Shown here piece by piece: positions 51,153-64,000 of a stretch of 64,000 nt of DNA. The translations under genes and the position numbers were made by a program. The DNA comes from Nemopilema nomurai (Eukaryota > Cnidaria > Scyphozoa > Rhizostomeae > Rhizostomatidae): NCBI GenBank assembly GCA_003864495.1, contig ML133402.1, positions 1,289,867 to 1,353,866 of the forward strand, in the 5' to 3' direction. Below the pieces are notes generated by a model, which did not search any database, had not been told where the DNA came from, and was given only the letters and a program-made list of their open reading frames with translations. Numbering within the stretch: position 1 is the first letter of the stretch; the number at the start of each line of letters is the position of its first letter.

Positions 51153-53661
51153 ATGTTTACACTAGCCGTCTCAATAGCACTTCTGTGCTTTGCTACATCC
51201 ACTCTTGGTATGTCTATTATCATATTATGAAACATTTTCTTTTGGGTGGTAATGGCGATGATGATGATACTTCATGTAAAATGATACTACTCAGCTTATT
51301 TAGCTCAGCTCACAAAGTTCTTGTTTTATGATCTGTAAAGAGAAGCAACATAAGTTGATATAAGCTTAAGAAAAGCACTAGTAGAAATGACTTCGTAAAC
51401 CAATGAGAACAACATTATTGGTGTTTCTTTTAATTCTTTTCCAAAGGTTCATGTTTTATTTCAAATAGTTCAATTACATCTATATTTAACTGGATCAGAG
51501 TTTTTTCCAATATAGCTCACAATAGCTTGTGATTCATGCAATTTTTTTGTTTTCGATCAAAAAAAAAATTTAATTTTATGATCACTTTTTATGATAAAAT
51601 AAACTTTCTTGCTACTCTAATTACGTATTTTATCGAACTTGAAAACTTTTTATTACGTTAAGGAGGAGATGAGAAGATGATGAAAAAGAAGATGCCAGGT
51701 TCGTTTGAATGCTGTGTATTTATTGTTTCATCAATTTATGAATGATTTTAAAGCCTACAGCAATAGAATTCAAGAGTCGATTATTTAGAATTTATCGGAA
51801 ATCCGAGGAGTTTATTGCGATGAGATGAAAACAAGAAAATATTGACCCGTAGACGAAAGTTTCCACAGCCACATACAACTGCAAGTTTCTAGACAAACTT
51901 AGCAAACATATCGTTTTAGAATTTTGGATAAATATAAGTACGCAAGTCCTCCAAATTATACAAGAATAATTTCTCTCTAACCGAAGCGTGCGACAAAGCT
52001 ATGGATATTGGAATAATAATGGACGCATCAAGCAGTGTGAGAAGAAAGAACTACAACAAAATGAAGTTCTTCATCAAGGAAATGGTTGACGACTTCGATG
52101 TTTCAAAAGATGGCGCCCGCTTCGGCATCATCCACTACTCAAGCTACGCACGCCTCGATTTCAGCTTTAACGATCCTCGGTACCACGACAAGAAGAGTCT
52201 GAAAGCGAAGATCGATTCCATTGTCTACTCCTACGGTATGAGTCATATAGAGTAAAAGAGCCGTATAGAGATTCGTAACTTTTTCACAACTGCAAGCTTC
52301 AAAGCTTAGTAGTAAAGATCAGCGGAACCTTGGTTCTCACATACTTATCTAGATATCTACTTTATCAGCTTTTAGTCATCAGTGTCGGACACAAAACCTC
52401 TTTAAGTATGAGAACACTACGGCTTCACTCTTACATGCTATTTTGAATTGAGAAAATTCTCCAGCTGTCCCGGAACTATATTTTGAGGCTAATTGTATGA
52501 GGCAAAAGTAAAGGGAGCCTATCGCAATAGAACGTCCCTTAATGAAAAGGCCTTGCTTACTTCATAAATAGATCATTTTGAGAAGGCACTTAGCTTTAAT
52601 CACTTTTTACCCTTGAATTTTCATTTAATGTTGACTGCCAAGCAAATGAGTACACTTGTCAATATAAGATTAGAATATAATTTGCCCTAGATGAACTAGC
52701 ATATACTTCTGAAGTCGCGATTGTCTGCATTCTCTACTTGAATAATTGGGAGGCATACAAGTGGTAGCCACTAACTCATCAATCACCTTTTAGTCCAGCT
52801 TTTTCATACTGCATATCTTTTCTTGAAGTCAATGCTACTGAGATTTCATTGGTGAGTTGATGAGTTCCCTTCAACAGGTGGCACTCGCACTGATAGGGCC
52901 CTTAGGCTCGCCAGCAGAAAGCTGTTCTGTGCCTCGTGCACTCGCGCTGATGCAAGAAAAGTGCTGATAGTTATTACTGATGGTAACACAAACAAGTCAT
53001 CCGAAAGCCTGGAGCGGGCAAGCAGATTTATGAAGGTAGGTCTCAGCTCCAAATGGACCAATTGTATGTCATACCCCTTGTTTGATGCGAATTGCGATTT
53101 TCTTTTGCATCTTGGTCGTCTGAACGCAAGCACAATGAGCAGATGATGATACCCGATCAACTACATTCTGATGCTGCCCGCCAAAGTATTTGCAATACCA
53201 CGTATAGGCTCTTCTTTCTCTGTTTTCAATTCACAACAATTCAATTCAATTCACATGCACAACAATGTCAGGTCCCTTTTACCCTAAACGATGCAGAGGA
53301 CTACCTTAGTACCTTTCAGAAAAATCTTTCAGGAATATTGAAATGAGACAAGTGCAAAATTTGTTGAATGAAAAGTTGAACGTTGTCTTGTGCTGCCTGC
53401 ATCCTTTTGCAGGCACTGAATGATATGACAGATGCATCGAGAACGCCAGAGGGAGGAATTCAAAAAATACTGTTTTTGTCTTTTCAGGAGAAAGATGTGA
53501 TCATCCTTTCCCTTGGCATAGGGAAGAAAATATCAATGTCTGAATTGCTACAAATTGCATCAGAGAGAAAGGAAAAACATGTTTTTCAAATTGAGTCTTT
53601 TGATGACATGAAATCAAAGCTAAGCTTGATCGAAGAGGAAGCTTGCGCCAAACTGGCCTAA
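51153..53661 (+). CDS. Secreted VWA-only protein (VWA gene B)
   Basis: Five exons: 51153-51207, 51663-51698, 51987-52235, 52878-53035 and 53488-53661. Total 672 nt, 223 aa. Exon 1 is a signal peptide (MFTLAVSIALLCFATSTLG). Exon 2 is a 36-nt phase 1-1 exon coding a short Lys/Met-rich linker (GDEKMMKKKMP). The rest is one VWA domain with MIDAS residues DASSS, GGTRTD and ITDGNTN. Exon sizes 249 and 158 nt in the VWA part are exactly those of genes A and C. It lacks the Cys-rich and TSP1 modules of A and C, a loss of one phase 1-1 block that leaves the frame intact. Exon 2 is the least certain part; skipping it also keeps the frame. Confidence 0.87.
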
Positions 53662-56600
53662 TTATAGGTAAGTGATTATTGTAGCTACAGCTCGATGTAT
53701 TGTTACCAAACATAATCCATTAGAAATAACACAAAGCCTAAAGATTTCTCTGTATTGTTTTATCGGTGATAAGGTACCAAGTTCCATCAATACTTTTGCT
53801 TGCCATGACTTCTTGATTTGTCTTTTCGAGATCACAGTACAAATGTGCATCTAACAACTTTCTCTTTCATCCTTTGTTAACAGGCAATTGCAAGACATTC
53901 TTAATTTCTACTGCTGCAGACAAATGCAAAGTAAAAACTCATTTGCTATTTTCTTGCCGTAATTGATACTGTACTGATATCTTGTCTTCGTTGTATCGAA
54001 GTTGTATCATACAAACTGCATTGAAGTGCACATTTTTATCTCTCGTTCAAAGGCACTTTGCTCCAAAACAAAGTCAGTTGCTGGGTTAGTTATCCGTTGA
54101 ATCGTTTATTCTGTTAATATCTATGTGACCTTAGATTAAGAAAAAGCTCACAACAAACGCGATGCTATCAAATTGTTGGGTACAGTATTCATTTCCAAAT
54201 GGCCCATGTACGTACCCACGATAGATATGCATGTGGATGTTATTGCCTGCATGTTTTGTGGTGAGGCATCCTGCGTCACTTATAACGTCGTCCACAATGC
54301 TTAACAATCACAAAATAAGCTCAATAGAAGCAGTGTTCAACCAGAATCACAAGAGGTATGGGTTCTTTACCTGGGTTTTCTAATATGTGTAGCATTTATG
54401 AAAGCTACTGATAACAGGACAAGTATTTATCAAAGTCAGCGTAACTTCTTCCAAAAATTTCCTGATGAGACTTTTTAGCGTGATGAAAAATGTCAAAACA
54501 AAGGCAAAAGGATTAGCATAGAGTAAATATATGTAATTTTCTAGAAAATATTTGCACTTTGTATTGACTTGCGTTTTAAAACTGCTGATGATTCAGAACT
54601 AATGCCTTGGTCATCGAAATATAAGGAGTCAAAGTATCTTTAAAATCTCTTCAACCAGCTACTGGATTTTCACGACTCTCTTAGTGGCTCAAATGACAGG
54701 CATATTAATGAAAAGGAAACTTGAAACCTTGAAAATTCTTACCATTTTAGACAAACAAATAGCCACAAGTACACATAATTGATGGAAGGACGATGAGGAA
54801 AAAAGTAATGAAAACATACTTTGACTTATAGGAAAGATAATACTCGGGAAAATAACGATTATCAATACAGTATTTTGTAAACGAGGATGTGCGGCTTTGG
54901 TTATAGTTTTGGGTATAAGTACTTTGGGAAAAGAGGATGGGAAGTTTTCAGGCCTTAAGAGGGAGATATTCAATTGCACCAACTCAATAATCGACATTAA
55001 ATTGCACAGTTTTGAGCAGAGTAGAATTGCATTTTCTGCTGCCATTTATCAACCTAACGGGCCTAATTGCATATGCATGAACTGTTTGCTTGTGTATGTT
55101 CTCACCTACGCTGAAAACATGCCTCATTTTGTGGGCTAATCAAGATTTACTTTTTACATTGCTTTCTGCATCATCTGTTATGCTTAACGACCACATGATA
55201 ACCTTGCAGCAGTGTTGGTTCCTCTGCACGAGTATTCTTCTGTTTACCAATAATGATTTCACTTGCTCCGATACAAACTGACAGTATAGCTACGCAGGAA
55301 AAAGTAGCAAGGCAACACAAGCTTGCCCACTGTTGACGTGTACCTCGAAAGAGATGATGAATTACGCGAGAAATTTCCTCAATTTTTTCAGAATTCTTTA
55401 AATAGTAAGCTTGGAATGATATCGAATGAAATAAATCCATTTCAAAAACGCCTCCATGTTTTCAGCGCTTGCTGGGGCTAAGGTATAAATGCGGAAACAG
55501 CTTCACGGGTCATTTTCTAAGTCTAGGCATTTGACCGGTAAAAACCCATTTTAGAATGGAAAATACAGTTCCAATAAAAAGAAAGCCATCTAATGCATGA
55601 CCCATGACTAAAACTAATTATAAAAGTAGTTAAGTTGGAAGGCGAAAACATAGGTAACTTTGCTATCTTTTAAAAAGCAGAGAGATAACTTGACATTTCA
55701 GTTTTATTGACTAAGAATATCAATTTTTTAGCTTATTACGAAAATGTAAACCTTAACACAATAAGACTCTTGGAAGGGTACTTTTCCTTTCTGAAAATGA
55801 TATTTTTCCATGTATTCTTTTGAAAAGGTCCCGGCAGGCGTTCTGATGGATGTCTTGTCTATGAGGTGATGCTAAATAATGAGACTTCAAAGCAAACTAA
55901 ATCTTTTGATAGCATTGAACTGCTTTCATTACTTTTTGTCCGAAACTTCTCAGACGTGTGAAGGTGAGCTAAGGCTGACAAGAAATAAGCTAGGTTTTTC
56001 GATTTCTATAATCTCCATCTTCAGGCTACTTAAGTGATACACACAGTGCATGGTAGGACGGTAGAAGATAAAGCTTCCAACATTCAATGGTGAACAACTT
56101 TACCAGGCTAAACCCTTTAGGCTATTTGCACCTTCTGTCCGTGTTTAACATTTGATTGAGTGGTGTTTACTTGCGATTTAACTGCATCTACTGGGTCAAT
56201 CAGAATCATACAAGCACTTGCAAATCATGCTTTGTTTGTCTGTTTAGTAAACACGACCTGCATGAAGCAACTATGATACATCCCTCTTATGGGTTGCAGG
56301 CTCTGTTTCTACAGCTGATGCTACAGTTTGAAAATTTGCAAAGATAAATGCCCAAAATCGATTTTTTTCAATTAAACTGAACAATTAAGTAGGTGCATAG
56401 CAATCATATTTGTTTGATTCAAGACTTCAAATATCAACCAACGTCTCTTGAAACTCTAATCTAGATATTTGCGTCGAAGCAGAGTCTAAATTATTGTTAG
56501 CATGAACAATATAAAACATTGTAAATGATTTGTGCAGCTTTGAAAGCATGGCTATCTAATTTCATCATAGGTTTCCAAACTTTTTTGCCTGAAGTTGCGC

Positions 56601-57497
56601 TTTGGAATATCTTTGATTAATCTAAATGTGCTCATTTTGCTGTACAATAAGTACCCTGCTTTCGTAGAAACTTTTCAAGTTCTGAACGACACAACAGATG
56701 ATGCAACTGGGCAGCGCATTTAAGAAAGCCGGAGATTCCAACTAGTTAGAAGTATTAGATAGAAACAAAAGGGACCAAAAATCTAAGACATTTGAAAGCC
56801 TCCTGCTGAAATCACTGTTCAGATAACTGGACTAGTCAAGTCTATAGAGTTTGGAGGCACCAAACGTAATGGAAAGAAAGATCTTATCATCATGCATTCT
56901 AGTTGTGCAATGTTAATTTACAATGCATTCATTAACTCATTCTTTATTCTCGATTCCCTGAATAATTTGATATTCTTTTATGAATATCTGATTAGGCATC
57001 AGAAGTTCGAAGCAAAAATCATAGCTTTCCCGTAACCTTTCATATAAGCAAAGGAGAGAATGTAAAATAAAGAGGTCGAAGGTTTCGATCAATGTTGATT
57101 ACACGCGATTTTTATTTACTTTCACTTTAAAGAGTAAGTCTAATATATGTTCAAAGTGATAGAACATCTCTCCATCTCTGGAAGCTCAGTCAGGCCTAAA
57201 AGTAATAAACACAAAATTATAAAGTGAAAGATGCTCTTTTAATCAGACTTTGAGTTCCCATTAATAAATTTGCTGTAAAACTGATACTTTAGTTGAGCAA
57301 GCTCGCAATTGAGCATCATTCGCACAAATGAGTATATCTCCATCATTTAAAAGTACCTTCAAAGATTAACATCTTTTGCTTCAGGATGTGCACTTGTTTG
57401 AAAAGCAAATGAAAAAAGAACGTGTATTTGAGACTTTTTGATATAAACATTAGAAATTGTATTTTAAATACCTAGATCGTCGCCTGGGAACCCGTGT
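53662..57497. other. Intergenic between convergent VWA genes B and C
   Basis: AT-rich without a supported gene or a recognised element. The short frames show no domain. Confidence 0.5.
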
Positions 57498-60400
57498 TTA
57501 GAGTGCATTCACACATGCTGATGCCAAAATGTCGTTCAGTTGCTCCTTAAGTCCGTCGAATGAACTGATTTGGAAAACGTGCTGATTGTCCGCCTTCGAG
57601 GCAATCAGCTTCAACTCAGTTAGTGAAATTTTTGGACCAACCCCAAGTGACAGCACCGTAACGCCACGATCCTACGATAGCAAGTAAGAACTCTGATTTT
57701 ACATCACAAAGTAAGCATTCTATAGAAACTTTTTTATTAAATGGGCCTTTAACAGGTTTTTACAAATGCATTGTTCCTTTGGATCTTCTATGTGGAGATC
57801 ACTTTACATACTCTCTGAGGACCACCAGTACAATGCAAGTAACCTTAATGGATGAGGCGAATCTAACTTCATTGTTGAAAGGCTCCAGGAACTGTGGCTC
57901 AATTTGAAACTGGTTCAATGAGTTCGTGCAGTTGGTAACGATAACGTTCAAGCACTGAGCAGCAGTCCATGAAGTGAAATCTGGATGTCCACAGAAACAC
58001 GTGGAATGACAGTAGATGGCCTAAAAAGTTTGCACGGATGGAAATCATGGTGAAAGGGGAAGCAAGATGTCCTTGAAGCAGGTGATAAGCTCAAAGCCTT
58101 TCATTGCTTGAAATATTCATCAATGCTTTTCATTTACTCATAAGATTGTTTGGACTTCCACTAGTCGGTTACCCTCTTCAAATCTAAGAGACATTTGCAA
58201 ACCTTCATTCCTTTTGATACAAGTCCGAGATCTTCTGATCCTTTATTTGTGTTTCCGTCGGTGATAACCAGAAGGACTTGAGGTCTTCCAGCAGCATTGC
58301 ATCCGGAACAAAAGAATTCCTTGTCGGCAAGTTTAAGGGCAAGATCGGTTCGAGTACTTCCTGCAACAAAACGCTTTTGCTCTAAGGCGGTTGCTCTTAA
58401 AAATGATTCAATGTTTACCAAGCATGGTTTAAAACAAATCAGGAACAAAACCAGGCAACCATCAGCCAAGGGGAGCTTAATATTTTGGGGGCTGCACAAA
58501 TCCTGCCCAAGTAAGCAACAAAGGCTGACATTTATAGGTTTTTCAACAGCAGGGCTTAAAGAAGATCATTATGTTGTGTTATTAAAATATCAAGGAGACA
58601 CATTCAAGGCCTCAAAAGCACAATGAGTTCATTTCAGCTTTAGTTCCTGATTTTCTTTAATTTTGTATATGAAAATTGAAGCAATAGGATTATAGTTTTG
58701 CCCGAATACATTATGAATTTTGTTTTGAACAATTTCCCCACAGACATTTGCTTGTTTCCAACCACAAACTAAACATTCTGTCTAGCGCTTCGTTGTCTAT
58801 CGCATCTCCCTTTCAAGCATGGTCGAATTTGCTTGCTCTTGCAGCAAGTACTATTCCAGACAGCAAAAGTGGAAGCATTTTAGTTAAATTTGTAGTGCTC
58901 TTTGAATACCATCATTTGTCTCAACAGCTATCTTTGAAGGGTTCAAGACATGAAAATAATTCATTTCAAGCGACTAATATATGTGAAAGACTTGATATGC
59001 TAGCACTAGAGGTTTACAAAACTTTGCACAACTTGAATCCAGCCTGAAAGATTTGTTCCAAAACCCAATAGCTATAATCTTCGAAAAATGGATACTCTAT
59101 CGGATCTAAAGGTTAAAACTACAAGTTATGGTATACAATTCATTAGCTTTTTGGGTCCAAAGATTTGGAATTCTCTTCAAAATGAAATGAAATCATTCAA
59201 AAATGCAAGTAAATTCAAAGTTCCTTTAAAAGATTGGTACTTCGAAAATCAATGCGCCTGTAATGCTTGTAGTCAATTACTTCCACAATGCAATCTCTTA
59301 AATTGCTTCATGTTAGTGTTTATAAGTGTTCACACTATTGTCAAACTAACAGTGAAAAATGTATTTTTATTATTATTACTATTATTATTATTATTGTTGT
59401 TATTATTATTGTTATTATTATTATTACTACATTTTCTGCCGCAGAAATAAGTCTTAGAATAATCCTGAACTTCTTCAATTCTAATAATCTCTGCTACTGA
59501 GAACTCCTAAAGTAAACAATGACGAACACACTTTTACCTTTTTTTGTTAATTTCTTTTGTTTGTTTTTTGTAATAGTCTTTTTCTTTGTAAACCCTAGGC
59601 TAGCCAATTGCAAATTACCTTTGTAATGGTGAAATTTGTAATTGTAGTTTTAACTGAACTGAAATGAAAAGTTTCCATTATTATTATTAAATTAATTCTT
59701 CAAAGTTCACTAACCGTAAGAGTAGGCAATCGAGTCGATTTTAGCCTTGAGCTTCATTCTGTCATAATACTGCGAGTCTCTCATCGTGAAGTCGAGCCTT
59801 GCGTATCCAGAATAATGCAGGATGCCGAAGTGGGTCCCACTGGCAGAGATGTCGAAGTCTTCACTGAGTTCTTTGATGAAAGCTTTCACTTTGTTGTAGT
59901 TTGTTCGCTTTACACTAGTTGACGCATCCATAATAATTCCGAGATCGATTGCCCGCTTGCATGCTAGAGTAAAATATTCCTCTTATTAAGATTCTTTTTA
60001 CAGAATGCTTAATGCAGATATAATTATCAGCCTTGTCTCATCTTTCATTCACAAAGATCCTTGTTGAATTTTAATAAGTGACTTTGCGTAGAGAAGCCTA
60101 AATGCCAATTCTGCCCCATATTCCATTGATTTTGGCAGATTGATAAACATGCCATACATCACATAGAAATAGATCCTCTGTATAAATATATATCATATTG
60201 TTAAACTCTAAATCCCAAGCCTGGACAAGTATAAGCCTTCTTTTGCTCTAATGTAGCATTCCTCCTAACAAAGGAATTGAACAGAGATCTTACAGACACT
60301 CGTCATTTGCAATTATTTGAGGCTACAGTGTGGTATTGCATTGTAAGCAGCAAAATAGGATTAAGTGTCTTAACCATGGAGAAGTAATTCGTAACTTTAT

Positions 60401-61878
60401 GACGTAACGTAAGGCCGCATAGAGCCGACGTTGTAAAAGACGTCGACCAGATGCCTAGCTCTCTTATACTCAATGCGAAATTGAAAAACTATGATTGAAG
60501 TTTCGTACGCTTTCTGCATGCTTGGTTATTGCACGTTTCCAATGCTTCACTCTCGCCAAGGCTAGTGCAGTCTTTTCCTCCCGTTGATGGGGAAGGGTTT
60601 GTGCATGATCGTGTCCTCACGCGAACTCCTCCTCCGCAGCTCTTTGTACACTCCGTCCATCTGGTCCATTCACTGTACCCTCCATCAACAACTCTGGATT
60701 CTGAAAAGAAACGCCAATGTAGTCATATTTTGTCGACATTGCTCTCATCAACACATTTGAATTGATTAGTTCGCACCCATGCAAATCTTCATTCTAAATG
60801 AAGTCAGATTCGTCTTATATTTTAAGCATTGCAGGCTTCTGATCAAATATATTTTGGTTCAATACATCTCCACTTCATTGAAGTGAAAGTGATACTTGAA
60901 TTATAAAGACAAGCGCAGTGCGATGAACCGAAATACCCTATAGACAATGAAAAGGTCTTCTGTGCCACAAAGTTATTCATCATTTACACTTGGGGCAACG
61001 TGCCAACGGAAGTTTTGTTAGTGTGTCCCGGTATGGGATCTCAGTACAGAGATCTGGGAACGACTTGATGACGTCATTGGGGTATGTTCTATTTACCATT
61101 TGATGCTACCAGCTGATAGATGTAGTTGGTCTTGTCTTTGCCAATGCATTCAGTCTCTGCTGTGTCGACACAAGGGTCGTAGTCAACACCAATGCACCTC
61201 TCAGACTTGCCATCCATGTTGTACCTGATGTTGGCGGAAGGTCCAGACCAGCACTCGCCGTAGAACTGCAGTCCGAAAAGCGAGTAGCCTCGTTGCTCAG
61301 CGAGTTCTGCACACTTGCAGTAAAGTCTGTGTGAAGAGAAGGTACTAATTTGATAAAGCAGTTGACACACCGAAGGTAACGATTGCTCTGCTTAACTACG
61401 GTAAATGAGGATGCGAGGTGGTGAAATTATTGAGGGAACTGGGAGGAGGTTAAGCTGACAATGGAAAATAAGTCGAGAGCAGCATTAAGTTCTTTGCAAC
61501 GAAACACACAGATATTTGACTATCGTATCTAAATATCAACTGTTCAAAATGCTTACCCTGTTATTTCCTATCTGCGATGTCGTAATTACGGGATAGACAG
61601 AAACAACAATACACCTGATTATTCGCTTCTATGTCCAAGCGGAAAAGGAGACTAGAGTTGGTCTTGGCGGTAGGAGTGAGAGAATACGAGAGAAAGTATA
61701 TGAAAAACGTACGAATATAGTGTGCCTGCATAATCCTGCCAGTTGATCATGTGACCATCGAAGTTCGGGTTGGTTGGGTCGCGGCGGTTCACCAGCTCGT
61801 ATTTTAGTGGTCGCTCGGGGAAGACGTCGTCATGGAAACAGCCAACCTTCTTCCATTTCCTCTCACACGTATCTGCTC
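57498..61878 (-). CDS. Secreted Cys-rich/TSP1/VWA protein (VWA gene C), first exon not found
   Basis: Minus-strand exons: 61878-61713, 61326-61097, 60700-60509, 59963-59715, 58360-58203 and 57671-57498. They sum to 1,169 nt and begin in phase 1, so a signal-peptide exon ending in phase 1 is expected upstream, as in genes A and B. I could not identify it in 61.9-64 kb. Order: Cys-rich module (CERKWKKVGCFHDD, then LYCKCAELAEQ and FGLQFYGECWSG), TSP1 repeat (WTRWTECTKSCGGG), and VWA with MIDAS DASTS, GSTRTD and ITDGNTN. At least 389 residues. The donor of the TSP1 exon (C|GTACGA) is weaker than the others but phase-correct. Orientation is opposite to A and B. Intron 4 holds a LINE fragment. Role probably extracellular matrix or adhesion, by family. 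Confidence 0.86.
58748..59290 (+). mobile_element. Truncated LINE (non-LTR retrotransposon) 3' fragment
   Basis: Two plus-strand frames interrupted by stops encode the C-terminal end of a reverse-transcriptase polyprotein. The first ends DMLALEVYKTLHNLNPA. The second has SFLGPKIWNSLQNEMKSF and a terminal CACNACSQLL, similar to the C-terminal Cys motif of CR1/jockey-type elements. It lies antisense in an intron of VWA gene C. A TTA-type microsatellite follows at about 59364-59430. Strongly 5'-truncated and dead. Confidence 0.75.
59364..59430. repeat. (TTA)n microsatellite
   Basis: About 22 imperfect trinucleotide units of tta with scattered ttg and tac units, directly downstream of the LINE fragment. 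Confidence 0.9.
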
Positions 61879-64000
61879 CTTAAATTCATATAAAAATCGG
61901 AGTGTCAGCAGAGTTCGTGATTACTTGAATACTTTTTTACGGCAAATCGTGCGCTTTTATTACCATCCGCTAGTGTTTTAGAATACCTTTTTGCGTGAGA
62001 AATTGTATTGGTTACAAATTGTCCATGTTAAACATTTAATCAATCAAATAGCTCATATTAGCGACAGTGACATTGTTAGAGAGAAAATGCTGGTGAATGC
62101 GTCACAAAGTGACAAACATTCACCACTTGACATAGGCCAATATTTAATGGCACTATACTTGAAAGTTTCGGAATGAGACGACCTCGAAGCCCATATGAAA
62201 TATTTGCATAATTTTCCACCGTCCATTCATTACACCTGACTTTATAATCACTTTCACATGTTTACATGAGTATATTGTTTGATTTTATTGCTCCTTATTG
62301 CGCTATTCAAAAACATTTTGCTGTGTTGGGTTTAACCGAATGACGCCCAATATTCGTTCCCTTCAATGTCAAAGAGAAAACGCACTTCAGCGATAGCAAA
62401 CAGTAAACGTGAGAGAACAGCTGATCCAGATATCCCGTCAAAAGTGATAAGAAGCTGCTTCATTTAAAATGAAAAGTGTGAAAGCTTGGGGATCTACGTG
62501 TCCATTGAAAAGGCGATTAACATTCAGGCATAAAGTTGGATTGAGCGTGGGAAAGCTTGGACCGAATAAAATCTACACTGGGTGACTAGCAAAGAGAAAA
62601 CAACAACACAACAGAATTTTGCATCGGTTTACTTGGCTTCAAAGAGTTTGTTAAATGCTGTTCTATGTAATGGTAATCTATTCAGCACAAAGAATAGTCT
62701 ACCGGAAGGGAATGGGCGAAAGTTGTAAGCAGCATTATTGCAAAAGTTTATCATAAAACCATAGGAATTGTATGAGCTTTTAGGGCTGAATTTTAATGCG
62801 CTATCCTAAAAAGGGAAAGTACATGAATTAATTTGACGCCTGTTTTTTAACATGCCATGAATTTGTCGGAATTAATAGCTTTCATATAGCTCAGTTTAAG
62901 CGACTTGCTTGCTTTAAAGGAAAGATTTAGCGTGCGAGTCCCTAAGATCAGGAATTGGCTTAATCAGGCGAGCAAGAATTATGCCGTGTTCAAGAAAGAG
63001 AAGTTTACATACAATAGCATTGGCTATAAAGTAACAATTGTCACTTTGTCAAGGATACACTAGTCAGCTTACAATACCACTCAACAACCCATTCTGACTG
63101 GTTGTCATTAATGTGGCTTGCTAAAAGTAATGACTGTGAAAATAATGCAGCATCGATTAAAGTCTTCAATCAACACAGAGCTTTATCACCAGATGAAGAA
63201 ACACTATCTATAGTGGAGAAAACACAAGCAATCTTTCTCAGGTCAAAAAATTAAATTAATTCTCCAACAATGAGCTCTTTCTCAGTATTTTGAGTGCATT
63301 GGATGCTCTTTTATGCAGTTTATTTGATACATTCTGGTAGTTTTGATGGCTGTATAGAAACCACTCGTTCTTAATGAAAAGCGAAGGTCATCTTTGTTTG
63401 TAAACTTTTCAAACTGATGCAGAGAATTAATTAAAGAAGGAGATTTAAATACCTACGATATTCATAAAAGAAGACCGGCAGACAAATTTCAACAAAATTT
63501 AATATGAAATCAATGCAATGAAATTTTCTAACTAGAAATAGATGCAGACAGTGGTTAATCATTTATTGTTGATAATCAGTGTATCAGACGAGATTGAGTT
63601 TTGCAGGTACCAGTTTAGAATGAGTTTGATCAGCAGAATCGATGTAATGTTTATACTTGATTGGCCGCTTCATTCTTGACAATTCGATAGCGATACATTA
63701 TCGGTTGCATCATAGACACAACTTTCTATGTTTCTGATTAGTGACAATTTTTTGAAAAAGTTTCATTGCCTAGAAATATCGTCGGGCTCTGAGGAAGCAA
63801 GTGCATCAATTCAAGAGGACTTAACGTGTTGATGCAGAATAGTTTTATGGTTGTAGTTGATTTTCATTTTCTATATAGAGGGAAAATCTCTTGGTTTCTT
63901 ATCAAGTAAGCTGTAAAGCTCCTATTTGCGCTGCAACAGTATTCGGGTCTCATCTTATTGGGCCATAGAAAAGGTCTTCTTCCAGGGTAAAAGATGATTG
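61879..64000. other. No supported gene; upstream side of VWA gene C
   Basis: The signal-peptide exon of VWA gene C should lie here or beyond the window edge. I checked minus-strand ATGs followed by hydrophobic codons and a phase-1 donor and found none convincing. Confidence 0.45.

Noticed and set aside
58297..58626. 109-aa plus-strand frame
   Set aside because: Antisense of a VWA gene C exon and its intron.

Overview
This is eukaryotic, AT-rich DNA with small exons, GT-AG introns and many transposon remnants. The gene content points to an invertebrate animal, most likely a cnidarian (anthozoan coral or sea anemone). The reasons are small secreted VWA/thrombospondin-1 proteins, intronless rhodopsin-like receptors in pairs, Death-domain proteins with odd N-termini, a MADF-BESS regulator, and a P2X7-tail-like/THAP transposon. 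The organism call is inference. All exon models were read by eye from splice sites. Each complete model sums to a whole number of codons with no internal stop.

Layout. 2.5-3.3 kb: a hAT-type MITE with a perfect 8-bp target duplication. 3.3-9.7 kb (+): a multi-exon gene with a possible inactive trypsin-like N-domain, a run of small phase 1-1 exons, a tandem array of ten near-identical 145-bp exon-plus-intron units, and a last exon with two Death-like domains. This is the most unusual locus here. 10.8-21.7 kb (-): two tandem paralogues of Golgi-type SGNH/PC-esterase-like membrane proteins. The upstream one's first exon lies in a copied block of about 0.9 kb, and its first intron holds a decayed 1.5-kb transposon. 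22.8-26.4 kb (-): cytosolic acetyl-CoA acetyltransferase (ACAT2), head to head with 29.0-32.4 kb (+) splicing factor SYF2. A 1,955-bp foldback element sits between them, 55 bp from the ACAT2 start codon.

32.8-37.2 kb: two divergent single-exon class A GPCR genes whose middle portions are almost identical while their ends differ, as expected from gene conversion. 38.4-40.4 kb (+): a two-exon MADF-BESS DNA-binding protein. 43.5-62 kb: a cluster of three secreted VWA proteins, two on + and one on -. Two carry a Cys-rich module, a TSP1 repeat and a VWA domain; the middle one keeps only signal peptide and VWA. A LINE 3' fragment lies in an intron of the third. The stretches between, mainly 40.4-43.5, 47.4-51.1, 53.7-57.5 and 62-64 kb, show no gene I can support.

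ACAT2 (acetoacetyl-CoA synthesis) and SYF2 (spliceosome) are conserved housekeeping genes. The Death-domain protein, the GPCR pair, the esterase-like pair and the VWA cluster look like lineage-specific families growing by local duplication.
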